A stretch of 60,676 nt of DNA from Prevotella sp. UBA2711 (GTDB lineage: Bacteria > Bacteroidota > Bacteroidia > Bacteroidales > Bacteroidaceae): positions 56,469-117,144 of the forward strand of contig DEKX01000045.1 in NCBI GenBank assembly GCA_002354095.1. The letters are read 5' to 3'. The translations under genes were made by a program, and so were the position numbers. A model generated the notes under the pieces. The model was not told the origin of the DNA. It did no database searches and saw nothing but the letters and a program-made list of their open reading frames with translations. The stretch's first letter is position 1. Each line of letters begins with the position of its first letter. Positions 39,565-47,880 of this stretch are shown here, in pieces.

Positions 39565-40263
39565 CTAATGATGCCTAAACCGCAGTTCCCGCAACTTGTG
39601 GTTGCCCATGAGGCGGCTCTTATCTACATAGCCGCTGACGCCAGGCAGAGTGCCTTTGCCGGTATATTGCCATGCCACAATGTCACGTTCGTCCGCAAGT
39701 ACGGGTTCTTCATCTGTGTACATGGCTATCATCAACTTATAGCCGTCTAACTTTCCCAACAAATACTTGTTGTAGAAGTTGCGATAGGTATAAACAAGCG
39801 GCTTCTGATGATAGGCTTCATCTACCAATTCCAGAAACTTCAGCAGAGAGTCACAGAAAGCCTCAACAGACAGTCCACTCATGGTCTCTACATCAACCAT
39901 CGGTATCAAGTCCTGTTCACCGGGCAGGCATTGTGTCTTGAAGTTCTCCAACTGCACTGCCTGCTCCACCCTGGGACGATAGAAATGATAACTGCCGACC
40001 TTTAGCCCATAGCGATGAGCTAAATTGATGTTACGCTCAAACATCGCATCAATCCGGTCGCCTCCCTCCGTAGCCTTCAGATAGACGTATGCCATTTTGG
40101 TATTATCGCCTACCGTCTCCCAGAACACGTTGCCCTGGTAATGACTCATGTCAATACCATGTACGTGTGTGCAAGTGTCTTCACATTCGCAGCCAAAGCT
40201 TTGAGCGACACTTGGCAACACCATACATAATAAGGTAAAGGCAAAAAGAACTGTACGCTTCAT
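39565..40263 (-). CDS. Glycoside hydrolase family 25 lysozyme, secreted
   Basis: 232 aa. Signal peptide MKRTVLFAFTLLCMVLPSVAQ, then a GH25 (Chalaropsis-type muramidase) barrel: GIDMSHYQGNVFWETV near 36, YVYLKATEGG near 60, GSYHFYRP near 93 and the catalytic DxE in IPMVDVETMSG near 122. Such enzymes cleave the beta-1,4 bond of peptidoglycan glycans. The gene begins directly after the iorB stop, so it is probably co-transcribed with the indolepyruvate oxidoreductase, an unexpected partner. A periplasmic or secreted wall-remodelling or competitive role is possible. Confidence 0.88.
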   Translation of the reverse strand: MKRTVLFAFTLLCMVLPSVAQSFGCECEDTCTHVHGIDMSHYQGNVFWETVGDNTKMAYVYLKATEGGDRIDAMFERNINLAHRYGLKVGSYHFYRPRVEQAVQLENFKTQCLPGEQDLIPMVDVETMSGLSVEAFCDSLLKFLELVDEAYHQKPLVYTYRNFYNKYLLGKLDGYKLMIAMYTDEEPVLADERDIVAWQYTGKGTLPGVSGYVDKSRLMGNHKLRELRFRHH

Positions 40264-40836
40264 TTACTTTTGTGCCTGACGACCAATAGACAATGCCTTG
40301 ATGTTAGCTTCCACGATAGCGTCACCCTTTCTGCCGAACACGCGACGAATGGCATCTTCTATCTTTTCGTACTCAATGCCTAATGCCTTCTGAGCGGCAC
40401 CCAGAAGAATAACATTGGCTGAACGGGGGACACCATTGTCTTTTGCAGCCTGTTCGATGTCGAGCATGATGACGTTTTTCAGCGCACCAAGGTCGGCTTT
40501 AATCTTCTCAATATCAGGGTAGTTGGGGATATTAACAAAAGGAGTACTCGAAGTGATAATCCAGCCTTCCGGAGCCAGGAATGGCAGGTAGCGTAAAGCC
40601 TCCATGGGTTCCATAGAAATAATAACGTCAGCGCCACCTTTTGGAATCAGGTCGCTGGCAATAGGATTGCTGGAAATACGGAGGTTTGACTGTACGTCGC
40701 CTCCACGCTGACTCATACCATGTACTTCAGCCTGTTTGATATACAGATTCTCGTTCATGGCAGCCTCGCCGATAATGGTTGCGATAGAGAGGATTCCCTG
40801 TCCTCCTACTCCGCAAAGTATAATGTCTGTTTTCAT
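40264..40836 (-). CDS. iorB: Indolepyruvate ferredoxin oxidoreductase, beta (gamma-domain) subunit
   Basis: 190 aa. The start at 40836 (MKTDIILCGVGGQGILSIATIIGEA) carries the GVGGQG motif typical of the gamma-type domain of 2-oxoacid oxidoreductases; an in-frame extension upstream lies inside iorA. EVHGMSQRGGDVQSNLRIS near 40 is the second family block. With IorA it oxidatively decarboxylates aryl pyruvates to aryl-acetyl-CoA using ferredoxin. The ATG overlaps the iorA stop in ATGA, so the two subunits are translationally coupled. Confidence 0.92.
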   Translation of the reverse strand: MKTDIILCGVGGQGILSIATIIGEAAMNENLYIKQAEVHGMSQRGGDVQSNLRISSNPIASDLIPKGGADVIISMEPMEALRYLPFLAPEGWIITSSTPFVNIPNYPDIEKIKADLGALKNVIMLDIEQAAKDNGVPRSANVILLGAAQKALGIEYEKIEDAIRRVFGRKGDAIVEANIKALSIGRQAQK

Positions 40837-42434
40837 TTTGCTGCTTTCTTTTGTTTCAAATGTCTCTGTAATGTCTGCATACACTCACGACGTGGAATAA
40901 TGACGCTCACACCATGATAGTTGATTTCCTCACGGATGGTCTTCGTTATCTCGTCCATGTTCTTGGGCAGGGGAACGACCACTTTCAGATGCTCATCGCT
41001 TAAGCCCAAACCGCGACAGATGGCTTCAAACTTATTGGTACCAGCCGAATCCTGTCCGCCCGTCATAGCCGTAGTGAGATTGTCGCTGATAATCACCGTA
41101 ATATCGGCATTTTCGTTGATGGCGTCAAGCAAACCCGTCATACCGGAATGCGTAAAGGTGGAGTCGCCAATAATTGCTACAGCAGGCCACTGACCAGCAT
41201 CAGCAGCTCCCTTTGCCATGGTAATAGAAGCACCCATATCAACGCATGAATGAATGGCTTTATAGGGAGGCAGGAAGCCGAGGGTGTAACAGCCAATATC
41301 ACCAAACACACGGGCATTAGGATAGTCAAGCAACACCTGATTGAGAGCTGCATAGACATCCCGATGGCCACAGCCCTGACAGAGTGCAGGTGGACGGGGG
41401 GCTACATCCTCACATGGTGCATAGTTTTCACCTATCTCCATACCCAATGCTTTTTTAATAAGGTCAGGATTCAACTCACCCGTACGAGGCAGTTCACCCG
41501 TGAGACGACCTTTGATAACAGCATTACCAGGCATCACGCCACGAACCTGATCCTCAATAAAGGGCTGTCCCTCTTCGGCAATCAGCACATATTCGCAATC
41601 ATCGGTCATGCGACGAATCAGTTTCTTAGGAATAGGATACTGAGAAATTTTCAGTACGGGGAAAGGACAGCCATCGGGGAAGCTCTCCATCAAGTAGTTA
41701 AAAGCGATACCGCTGGCAATAACACCCAGTTCGCGATTCTCAGCATCTATATACTGGTTATATTTACTTTCAACAGCCATCTGTTCCAGCAGCGGTTGCT
41801 GAGCCGTCACGATGTCATTACGCTTACGGGCAAAGGCAGGCAGCAATACCCAACTGGAAGCCTGGGCATCATAGTTCAAATTATTTTGCTCACGCGGTTC
41901 ATCAGCACATACAACAACTGCACGGCTATGAGCCATTCGCGTTGTGACGCGCATCAGGATAGGCAAATGCAACTGTTCTGACATGTCGAAAGACTCCTGA
42001 ATCATATCATAAGCCTCCTGCTGGCTGGAAGGTTCCAACGTAGGCACCATAGCGAACTTACCATAGAAACGAGAGTCTTGCTCGTCCTGAGAAGAGTGCA
42101 TGGAAGGGTCATCAGCCACCAGTACAACCAGACCGCCATTAGTTCCCGTCATACCGGAATTAACAAACGGGTCAGCGCAGACGTTCAAGCCTACATGCTT
42201 CATACACACCAGCGCACGCTTTCCCATATACGACATACCTAAGGCAGCCTCCATAGCCGTCTTTTCGTTGGTTGACCAGCGACTGTGCACGCCCCGTTCC
42301 TTAGCCAAAGGCGACAGCTGGATATACTCTGTGATTTCCGTGGAGGGAGTTCCCGGATAGGCATAAACACCACTCAGACCAGCATCAAGTGCGCCCTGAG
42401 CAATAGCCTCATCTCCCAATAATAGTTTTTTCAT
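40833..42434 (-). CDS. iorA: Indolepyruvate ferredoxin oxidoreductase, alpha subunit
   Basis: 533 aa thiamine diphosphate enzyme. The start MKKLLLGDEAIAQGALDAG (ATG at 42434) matches the family; upstream in-frame sequence to 42866 is antisense to ruvC and rejected. Features: YPGTPSTEITEY near 27; GLNVCADPFVNSGMTGTNGG near 80; the TPP-binding CQGCGHRDVYAAL near 365 and GDIGCYTLG, then GDSTFTHSGMTGLLDAINE near 445. The chain stops after SVIIPRREC, so the C-terminal two-cluster ferredoxin domain found in archaeal IorA is absent. It has its own -7 box and is divergent from ruvC. Confidence 0.92.
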   Translation of the reverse strand: MKKLLLGDEAIAQGALDAGLSGVYAYPGTPSTEITEYIQLSPLAKERGVHSRWSTNEKTAMEAALGMSYMGKRALVCMKHVGLNVCADPFVNSGMTGTNGGLVVLVADDPSMHSSQDEQDSRFYGKFAMVPTLEPSSQQEAYDMIQESFDMSEQLHLPILMRVTTRMAHSRAVVVCADEPREQNNLNYDAQASSWVLLPAFARKRNDIVTAQQPLLEQMAVESKYNQYIDAENRELGVIASGIAFNYLMESFPDGCPFPVLKISQYPIPKKLIRRMTDDCEYVLIAEEGQPFIEDQVRGVMPGNAVIKGRLTGELPRTGELNPDLIKKALGMEIGENYAPCEDVAPRPPALCQGCGHRDVYAALNQVLLDYPNARVFGDIGCYTLGFLPPYKAIHSCVDMGASITMAKGAADAGQWPAVAIIGDSTFTHSGMTGLLDAINENADITVIISDNLTTAMTGGQDSAGTNKFEAICRGLGLSDEHLKVVVPLPKNMDEITKTIREEINYHGVSVIIPRRECMQTLQRHLKQKKAAK

Positions 42435-42462
42435 ATCTTCGTTCGGTTTAAGTTTCTGGCTT

Positions 42463-42471
42463 GCAAAGTTA
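42463..42471 (-). promoter_or_regulatory. -7 element of iorAB
   Basis: The minus strand reads TAACTTTGC, a full match, 28 nt before the ATG at 42434. Confidence 0.65.
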
Positions 42472-42544
42472 ATGTTTTTTGTCGTAAAAACAAGAAAGTA
42501 TTCAAATAAATTCACTTTCTCTTCGCTAAATCGAAATTTTGCAG

Positions 42545-42553
42545 TACCTTTGC
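42545..42553 (+). promoter_or_regulatory. -7 element of ruvC
   Basis: TACCTTTGC ends 7 nt before the ruvC ATG (42561), predicting a leaderless mRNA. Confidence 0.7.
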
Positions 42554-42560
42554 AGTCTGT

Positions 42561-43127
42561 ATGGAAAAGGTTATTTTGGGCATCGACCCAGGAACGAACA
42601 TCATGGGCTATGGCGTGCTGAAAGTAAAGGACGGCAAGGCCGAAATGGTGACCATGGGGGTCATAGACCTTCGTAAGTTTGGCGATGCTTATCTGAAACT
42701 GGGCCATATCTTTGAACGGGTGACAGGAATCATCGATGCATATCTGCCTGACGAGATGGCCATTGAGGCTCCCTTCTTCGGCAAGAACGTGCAGTCGATG
42801 CTGAAACTGGGACGTGCACAAGGTACAGCCATTGCGGCAGCTATCCATCATGGGGTGCCCATCCATGAATATGCGCCACTGAAGATTAAGATGGCTATTA
42901 CGGGTAATGGTGCTGCCTCCAAAGAACAGGTTGCGGGCATGCTACAGCGCCTGTTGAAGTTTGACGAAGACGCAATGGTGAAATTTATGGATGCTACAGA
43001 CGCACTGGGTGCTGCCTATTGTCACTACATGCAGATGAACCGTCCGGAATCGCAGGCTCACTACCGAGGATGGAAAGATTTCGTAAACAAAAACCAAGAA
43101 AAAGTTAGTAAGGTATGCAAAAAATAA
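42561..43127 (+). CDS. ruvC: Crossover junction endodeoxyribonuclease RuvC
   Basis: 188 aa Holliday-junction resolvase of the RNase H fold. The four catalytic acids are visible: Asp in ILGIDPGTNIMGYG (residue 9), Glu in AIEAPFFGKN near 70, and the pair of Asp in DATDALGAAYCHY near 145. The C-terminus extends about 25 residues beyond the usual end. Its last 13 nt overlap the ABC gene. Confidence 0.96.
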   Translation: MEKVILGIDPGTNIMGYGVLKVKDGKAEMVTMGVIDLRKFGDAYLKLGHIFERVTGIIDAYLPDEMAIEAPFFGKNVQSMLKLGRAQGTAIAAAIHHGVPIHEYAPLKIKMAITGNGAASKEQVAGMLQRLLKFDEDAMVKFMDATDALGAAYCHYMQMNRPESQAHYRGWKDFVNKNQEKVSKVCKK

Positions 43128-44461
43128 CAGCAGTGGTAGGAAGGAATGGCAGCGGGAAGACGCTGTACATCGAAAAGTTACGCAAGGATATGGCTACTGA
43201 CCGACTGCGCTACATTGCCTTCAGCGACTCGTACGGGCCTGCTGTTGACAAAGCATACTACCTGCAACTAAGATGGAACCAGCACGACATTGACCCCGAG
43301 ACGCCCAATGTGGGCGAACTGCTGGAGAGAGCCTATAAGATGGCAGGTGAAGATACCGAAGAACGCCGACAATTGCAAAGCCACCTTTATGAATTATTCC
43401 ACATGGAACCACTGCTTGACAAATACATTATCACCCTGTCGAGTGGAGAACTGCGTAAATTTCAATTGACGAAGACGCTCTTTGCCAATCCGAAACTGCT
43501 CATCATGGAGAATCCGTTTATCGGACTGGATGCCGAAACGCGTGACCAGCTGAAAGAATTGCTGAAACTATTGGTCAAGGAACAGGAGATAGACATCATG
43601 CTGGTACTTTCGAAGACAGACGACATCCCCGATTCTGTCTCAGAAGTCATTGAGATTCGCGACACGCATGTGATGCCACCTTGCACGAAAGAAGAATACG
43701 AATTCAGGCAGACGAACATCCCCGAGCATGTATTATCGAAACATGAAATGGACGCTATTCTCCATCTGCCCTATAAGGATGATGACTACCAGTGCGATGA
43801 GGTTATAAACATGCGCAACGTGACCATCCGCTATGGTAACCGTACCATTCTGAAAGACCTGAACTGGACGGTTCACAATGGTGACCGTTGGGCACTGTCA
43901 GGACAGAACGGAAGCGGCAAATCTACCCTACTCTCGCTGGTTTGTGCTGACAATCCGCAAAGCTATGCCTGCGACATCACCCTGTTTGACCATCAGCGAG
44001 GAACGGGCGAAAGCATCTGGGACATCAAGCGTCACATCGGTTACGTTTCGCCTGAGATGCATCGTTCCTATCAGCGCAACCTACCTGCCGTCAGAATTGT
44101 GGCAAGTGGGTTGAAAGATTCTGTAGGGCTCTACGTCAAACCTAACGAAGAGGAATATGCCGTATGCAAATGGTGGCTCGACATGTTTGGTATGGAGGGG
44201 AAATACAACCGTCCGTTCCTGTCGCTATCCAGTGGCGAACAAAGATTGGTACTGTTGGCACGGGCTTTCGTCAAAGATCCACAGCTGCTGATTCTCGATG
44301 AACCTTTGCACGGATTAGACCTATGGAACAGACGAAGGGTAAAAGATATCATCGAAACCTTCTGTCAGCGACGCAACAAGACGATGGTGATGGTGACTCA
44401 TTATGAAGAGGAATTGCCAAACGTCATTACTCACAGGAAATATTTAACAAAACAACTATAG
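43115..44461 (+). CDS. Twin ABC ATPase, ModF-like
   Basis: 448 aa soluble protein with two ABC domains and no membrane segment, resembling E. coli ModF. Domain 1: Walker A VVGRNGSGKT (7-16), signature LSSGELRKFQL near 110, but Walker B reads LLIMENPFIGLD (Asp to Glu, catalytic Glu to Asn), and the H-loop His is replaced (LVLSKTDD). Domain 2 is fully canonical: GQNGSGKST near 265, LSSGEQRLVLLARA near 374, LLILDEPLHGLD near 393, VTHYEEE near 430. It overlaps ruvC by 13 nt. Role unknown; no permease partner is adjacent. Confidence 0.85.
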   Translation: MQKITAVVGRNGSGKTLYIEKLRKDMATDRLRYIAFSDSYGPAVDKAYYLQLRWNQHDIDPETPNVGELLERAYKMAGEDTEERRQLQSHLYELFHMEPLLDKYIITLSSGELRKFQLTKTLFANPKLLIMENPFIGLDAETRDQLKELLKLLVKEQEIDIMLVLSKTDDIPDSVSEVIEIRDTHVMPPCTKEEYEFRQTNIPEHVLSKHEMDAILHLPYKDDDYQCDEVINMRNVTIRYGNRTILKDLNWTVHNGDRWALSGQNGSGKSTLLSLVCADNPQSYACDITLFDHQRGTGESIWDIKRHIGYVSPEMHRSYQRNLPAVRIVASGLKDSVGLYVKPNEEEYAVCKWWLDMFGMEGKYNRPFLSLSSGEQRLVLLARAFVKDPQLLILDEPLHGLDLWNRRRVKDIIETFCQRRNKTMVMVTHYEEELPNVITHRKYLTKQL

Positions 44462-44465
44462 AACA

Positions 44466-44948
44466 ATGAAAAAGTTTTTAGCAGTTCTCATGCTGTTTAT
44501 CGGCATGAATGTGCAGGCACAAGAGGTGTACAACGAACTTCGTAAAAAGAACATGAACATCGTTGAAAACAAAGAGATCAACACTACGATTCGTCACATC
44601 AGCCAATTTAAGGTGGATGCGCTCAACTATCTTGCTATCAAAATGCAGGAAGAAATGCCTGACTCATCAGTAAATTTTCTCGACCGTCAGGCTATGGCTA
44701 TGGATAATTATGTGCAACTCTACATCAAGAAACTGGTGGAATACAACGAGATGCCTCAGGCTTTACAGCAGGAGATGACTAAAATGTTTATGGAAACCAC
44801 AAAGGACAATCCCCTCTTTAAAGACAAGGACAAGGAGATGGTGCTGAACTACTACAGCAGTGGTGAAAGCCTGATTCGTTTCTCGCTGGATACGAACTGG
44901 ATAAAAGCCTATGACATCATCCGCAAAAAGATGGCAGCTAACAAATAG
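44466..44948 (+). CDS. Secreted protein of unknown function
   Basis: 160 aa, starting 4 nt after the ABC gene. A signal peptide (MKKFLAVLMLFIGMNVQAQ) with cleavage after AQA is clear. The mature 140 residues look all-helical, with Met/Gln/Lys-rich amphipathic stretches (YLAIKMQEEMPD, ALQQEMTKMFME). There are no cysteines or enzyme motifs. Probably periplasmic. It follows an ABC ATPase gene in what may be one transcript, but no function can be assigned. Confidence 0.75.
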   Translation: MKKFLAVLMLFIGMNVQAQEVYNELRKKNMNIVENKEINTTIRHISQFKVDALNYLAIKMQEEMPDSSVNFLDRQAMAMDNYVQLYIKKLVEYNEMPQALQQEMTKMFMETTKDNPLFKDKDKEMVLNYYSSGESLIRFSLDTNWIKAYDIIRKKMAANK

Positions 44949-44996
44949 TTCAGAACAGGACGATTTCATTTATTTTAAAACTATATATCAGCTATT

Positions 44997-46250
44997 ATGG
45001 AAAGAACATGGAGATGGTTTGGCAAGAAAGATAAAATTACGCTTGCCCAACTGAGACAAATCGGAGTAGAGGGCATTGTTACTGCCCTCCATGACGTACC
45101 TCTGGGGGAGGTATGGACAAGAGAGAAAATTCGCGACCTGCGTGAATACATTGAATCGTACGGTATGCGCTGGAGCGTGGTTGAAAGCCTACCTGTAGTA
45201 GAGACTATCAAGTATGGCGGTCCTGACAGAGACCAACAGATAGAGGTTTACAAGCAATCGCTTCGTAATCTCTCGGCAGAAGGCATCCATTGCATCTGCT
45301 ACAACTTCATGCCCGTTCTCGACTGGGCACGTACTGACTTGTTACACGACAATCCCAATGGTTCGACTAACCTCTATTTCAACTATGCCGAATTTGCTTA
45401 CTTCGATATCTATATCCTGAAGCGCGAAGGTGCACGCGAGGAATGGAGCCAGTTTGAATTCCCTGCTGGCGTAGGACAAGGACGTAATGTGTTGGCCGAA
45501 TGTGATGAGCTGGCGAAGACGATGACACCTGAGAAAGACCACAAGTTAGTTGAGAACATCATCATTAAGACGCAGGGCTTCGTATCGGGTAATTTCTCTG
45601 AAAACGACAAGGCACCTATTGAGAAGTTCCGTCAGTTCCTGAATTTATACAAAGGTATTGATAAGGCTCAACTCCGCGCCAATATGAAATATTTCCTGGA
45701 GGCTATTATGCCCGTTTGCGAGGAGTGCGACATGAATATGTGTGTGCATCCCGACGATCCCCCCATCGAAATACTGGGTCTGCCCCGTATCGTGCGTACG
45801 GCAGAAGATATCCAGTGGTTCCTCGATGCCGTTCCCAACAAGCACAATGGTTTGACCTTCTGTGCAGGCAGTCTTTCTGCAGGTGCTTATAATAATGTAG
45901 TAGAGATGGCAAAGAAGTTTGCATCACGTACACACTTTGTACACCTGCGTTCTTGTCATATCTTCCCCAATGGCGACTTTACTGAAGCATCGCATCTGGG
46001 CGGCCGTGCTGACTTGATAGAATTGTGCCGTATCTTTGAAAAGGAGAATCCACAGCTACCTATGCGTGTAGATCATGGTATGACATTTACTGATGAAAAA
46101 GGTGGTATTATGGATGAGTCGAGCCATGGACATAATGCCGGCTACACCCTGTTGGGCCGTATGTTTGCCTTGGGACAAGTACAGGGTATCCTCGCCACCG
46201 TTGACCGTGAATTAGGAATAGAATACAAACAACCAGGATTCTTTGATTAG
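44997..46250 (+). CDS. uxuA: Mannonate dehydratase
   Basis: 417 aa TIM-barrel enzyme that dehydrates D-mannonate to 2-keto-3-deoxygluconate in hexuronate breakdown. The N-terminus MERTWRWFGKKDKITLAQLRQIGVEGIV is typical, with GVEGIVTALHDVPLGEVW near 22. Metal and substrate residues lie in CVHPDDPP near 247, FCAGSLSAGAYN near 290, HLRSCH near 317 and RVDHGM near 357. It is followed 34 bp later by uxuB. No uronate isomerase (uxaC) or KDG kinase is in the window. Confidence 0.95.
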   Translation: MERTWRWFGKKDKITLAQLRQIGVEGIVTALHDVPLGEVWTREKIRDLREYIESYGMRWSVVESLPVVETIKYGGPDRDQQIEVYKQSLRNLSAEGIHCICYNFMPVLDWARTDLLHDNPNGSTNLYFNYAEFAYFDIYILKREGAREEWSQFEFPAGVGQGRNVLAECDELAKTMTPEKDHKLVENIIIKTQGFVSGNFSENDKAPIEKFRQFLNLYKGIDKAQLRANMKYFLEAIMPVCEECDMNMCVHPDDPPIEILGLPRIVRTAEDIQWFLDAVPNKHNGLTFCAGSLSAGAYNNVVEMAKKFASRTHFVHLRSCHIFPNGDFTEASHLGGRADLIELCRIFEKENPQLPMRVDHGMTFTDEKGGIMDESSHGHNAGYTLLGRMFALGQVQGILATVDRELGIEYKQPGFFD

Positions 46251-46284
46251 AATTGAAGGATTGAAAAATTGAAATATTGAAGTA

Positions 46285-47871
46285 ATGAAACTGAATGATA
46301 TTTATAGTGGCAATTATAACGCCGCAGAATGGGAGCAGAAAGGTTATCAACTCCCCAAATTCGACATAAAGGCAGTACGCGAGAAAACGGCAAAGGAGCC
46401 TACATGGGTTCACTTCGGAGGCGGTAACATTTTCCGTGCCTTCCCTGCTGCTATTCTTAACGATGCCTTGAATACTGGAAAATATGACCGTGGTGTCATC
46501 GTGGCAGAGACATTCGATTTTGAAGTCATCGACAAGGCATACACTCCCTATAACAATCTCTCGCTGTTAGTATCGCTGAAAGGCGACGGAACGGTGGAGA
46601 AGAAAGTGATAGCCAGTGTGACGGAGGCTCTGAAGGCCGACCCACAGTTCGAAGACTGGAATCGACTTGTAGAGATATTCCGCAAGCCCAGTCTGCAGAT
46701 GATTTCATTCACCATCACAGAGAAAGGCTACAGCTATAACGAGGCAGACCTGCAACGTGGGTTGCAGCCTGTGTTTGCTCTGGGCAAGGTGACAGCACTA
46801 CTTTATGAACGCTATAAAGCAGGAAAACTGCCTCTCACTGTACAGTCGATGGACAACTGTTCGCACAATGGCGGTCGTGTAAAGGCCGGTGTACTGGCCT
46901 ACGCCGAGCGATGGGCTAACAACGGACTGGTGCCCGAGGACTTTGCCGAATACGTACGCGACAAAACGAAGGTGACATTCCCTTGGTCGATGATTGACAA
47001 GATAACTCCACGCCCCCACGAGAAAGTGAAGGAAATGCTGGCAGAAGACGGATTTGAAGACAATAACTATATTGAGACAGAGAAGCACACTTTTACAGCT
47101 CCCTTCGTGAATGCTGAGGAAACGCAGTATTTGGTCATAGAAGACAGCTATACCAACGGACGTCCCCCACTCGATTTGGGCGGTGCGCTCTACACTACTC
47201 GTGAGACAGTGGATAAGGTAGAGACGATGAAGGTGACCACCTGTCTGAATCCCCTGCATACGGCTATGTCCATCTATGGTTGTATGTTAGGTTATACGCT
47301 CATCTCAGCCGAGATGAAAGACGAAGACCTACGTGCCTTCATCCAGAAGATTGGCTATATGGAGGCCATGCCTGTAGTGACCGACCCAGGAGTGCTGAAT
47401 CCCTACGAGTTTATCGGTGCCGTCATCAATCGCCGTCTGCCCAATCCATTCATGCCTGATGCCCCACAGCGTATTGCATCCGACACTTCCCAGAAGTTGC
47501 CCATCCGTTTTGGCGAGACTATTAAGAAGTATATTGCCCGCGGTCTCGACAAGCAGAATTTGGTGCTCATTCCACTGACGCTGGCTGGCTACGCCCGCTA
47601 TCTGAAAGGCATCAAGGATGACGGTACTCCCTTTGAGCCATCACCCGACCCGCTGCTGGAGGAACTGCAGGCTATCGTGGCACCATTGGAAATCGGCAGA
47701 CAAAATCAGGATTACAGCTGTCTGAAACAACTGTACTCACGACAGGACGTGTTCGGCTTGAATCTGTACGAGGCAGGTTTGGGCGAACAGATTGAAGGCA
47801 TGGTGAAAGAACTCTATGCCGGAAAGGGTGCTGTGCGTGCTACCCTGCATAAATACGTTGTTGCAAGATAA
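46285..47871 (+). CDS. uxuB: Fructuronate reductase, mannitol dehydrogenase family
   Basis: 528 aa polyol dehydrogenase of the long-chain mannitol dehydrogenase family. WVHFGGGNIFRAFPAAIL near 41 is the Rossmann NAD(P) loop; TVQSMDNCSHNGGRVK near 185 is the central family signature; KVTTCLNPLHTAMSIYGCMLGY near 315 holds the Lys/Asn/His active-site region. Together with UxuA it turns fructuronate to mannonate and on to KDG, a pathway for pectin-derived glucuronate. Adjacent to uxuA on the same strand. Confidence 0.9.
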   Translation: MKLNDIYSGNYNAAEWEQKGYQLPKFDIKAVREKTAKEPTWVHFGGGNIFRAFPAAILNDALNTGKYDRGVIVAETFDFEVIDKAYTPYNNLSLLVSLKGDGTVEKKVIASVTEALKADPQFEDWNRLVEIFRKPSLQMISFTITEKGYSYNEADLQRGLQPVFALGKVTALLYERYKAGKLPLTVQSMDNCSHNGGRVKAGVLAYAERWANNGLVPEDFAEYVRDKTKVTFPWSMIDKITPRPHEKVKEMLAEDGFEDNNYIETEKHTFTAPFVNAEETQYLVIEDSYTNGRPPLDLGGALYTTRETVDKVETMKVTTCLNPLHTAMSIYGCMLGYTLISAEMKDEDLRAFIQKIGYMEAMPVVTDPGVLNPYEFIGAVINRRLPNPFMPDAPQRIASDTSQKLPIRFGETIKKYIARGLDKQNLVLIPLTLAGYARYLKGIKDDGTPFEPSPDPLLEELQAIVAPLEIGRQNQDYSCLKQLYSRQDVFGLNLYEAGLGEQIEGMVKELYAGKGAVRATLHKYVVAR

Positions 47872-47880
47872 AACATATAG

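Noticed and set aside
41250..41981. Plus-strand 243-codon frame
   Set aside because: Antisense shadow of iorA with no motif and no promoter.
42435..42866. N-terminal extension of iorA
   Set aside because: The extension is antisense to ruvC, lies before the -7 box at 42463-42471 and has no family similarity; the normal iorA start is at 42434.
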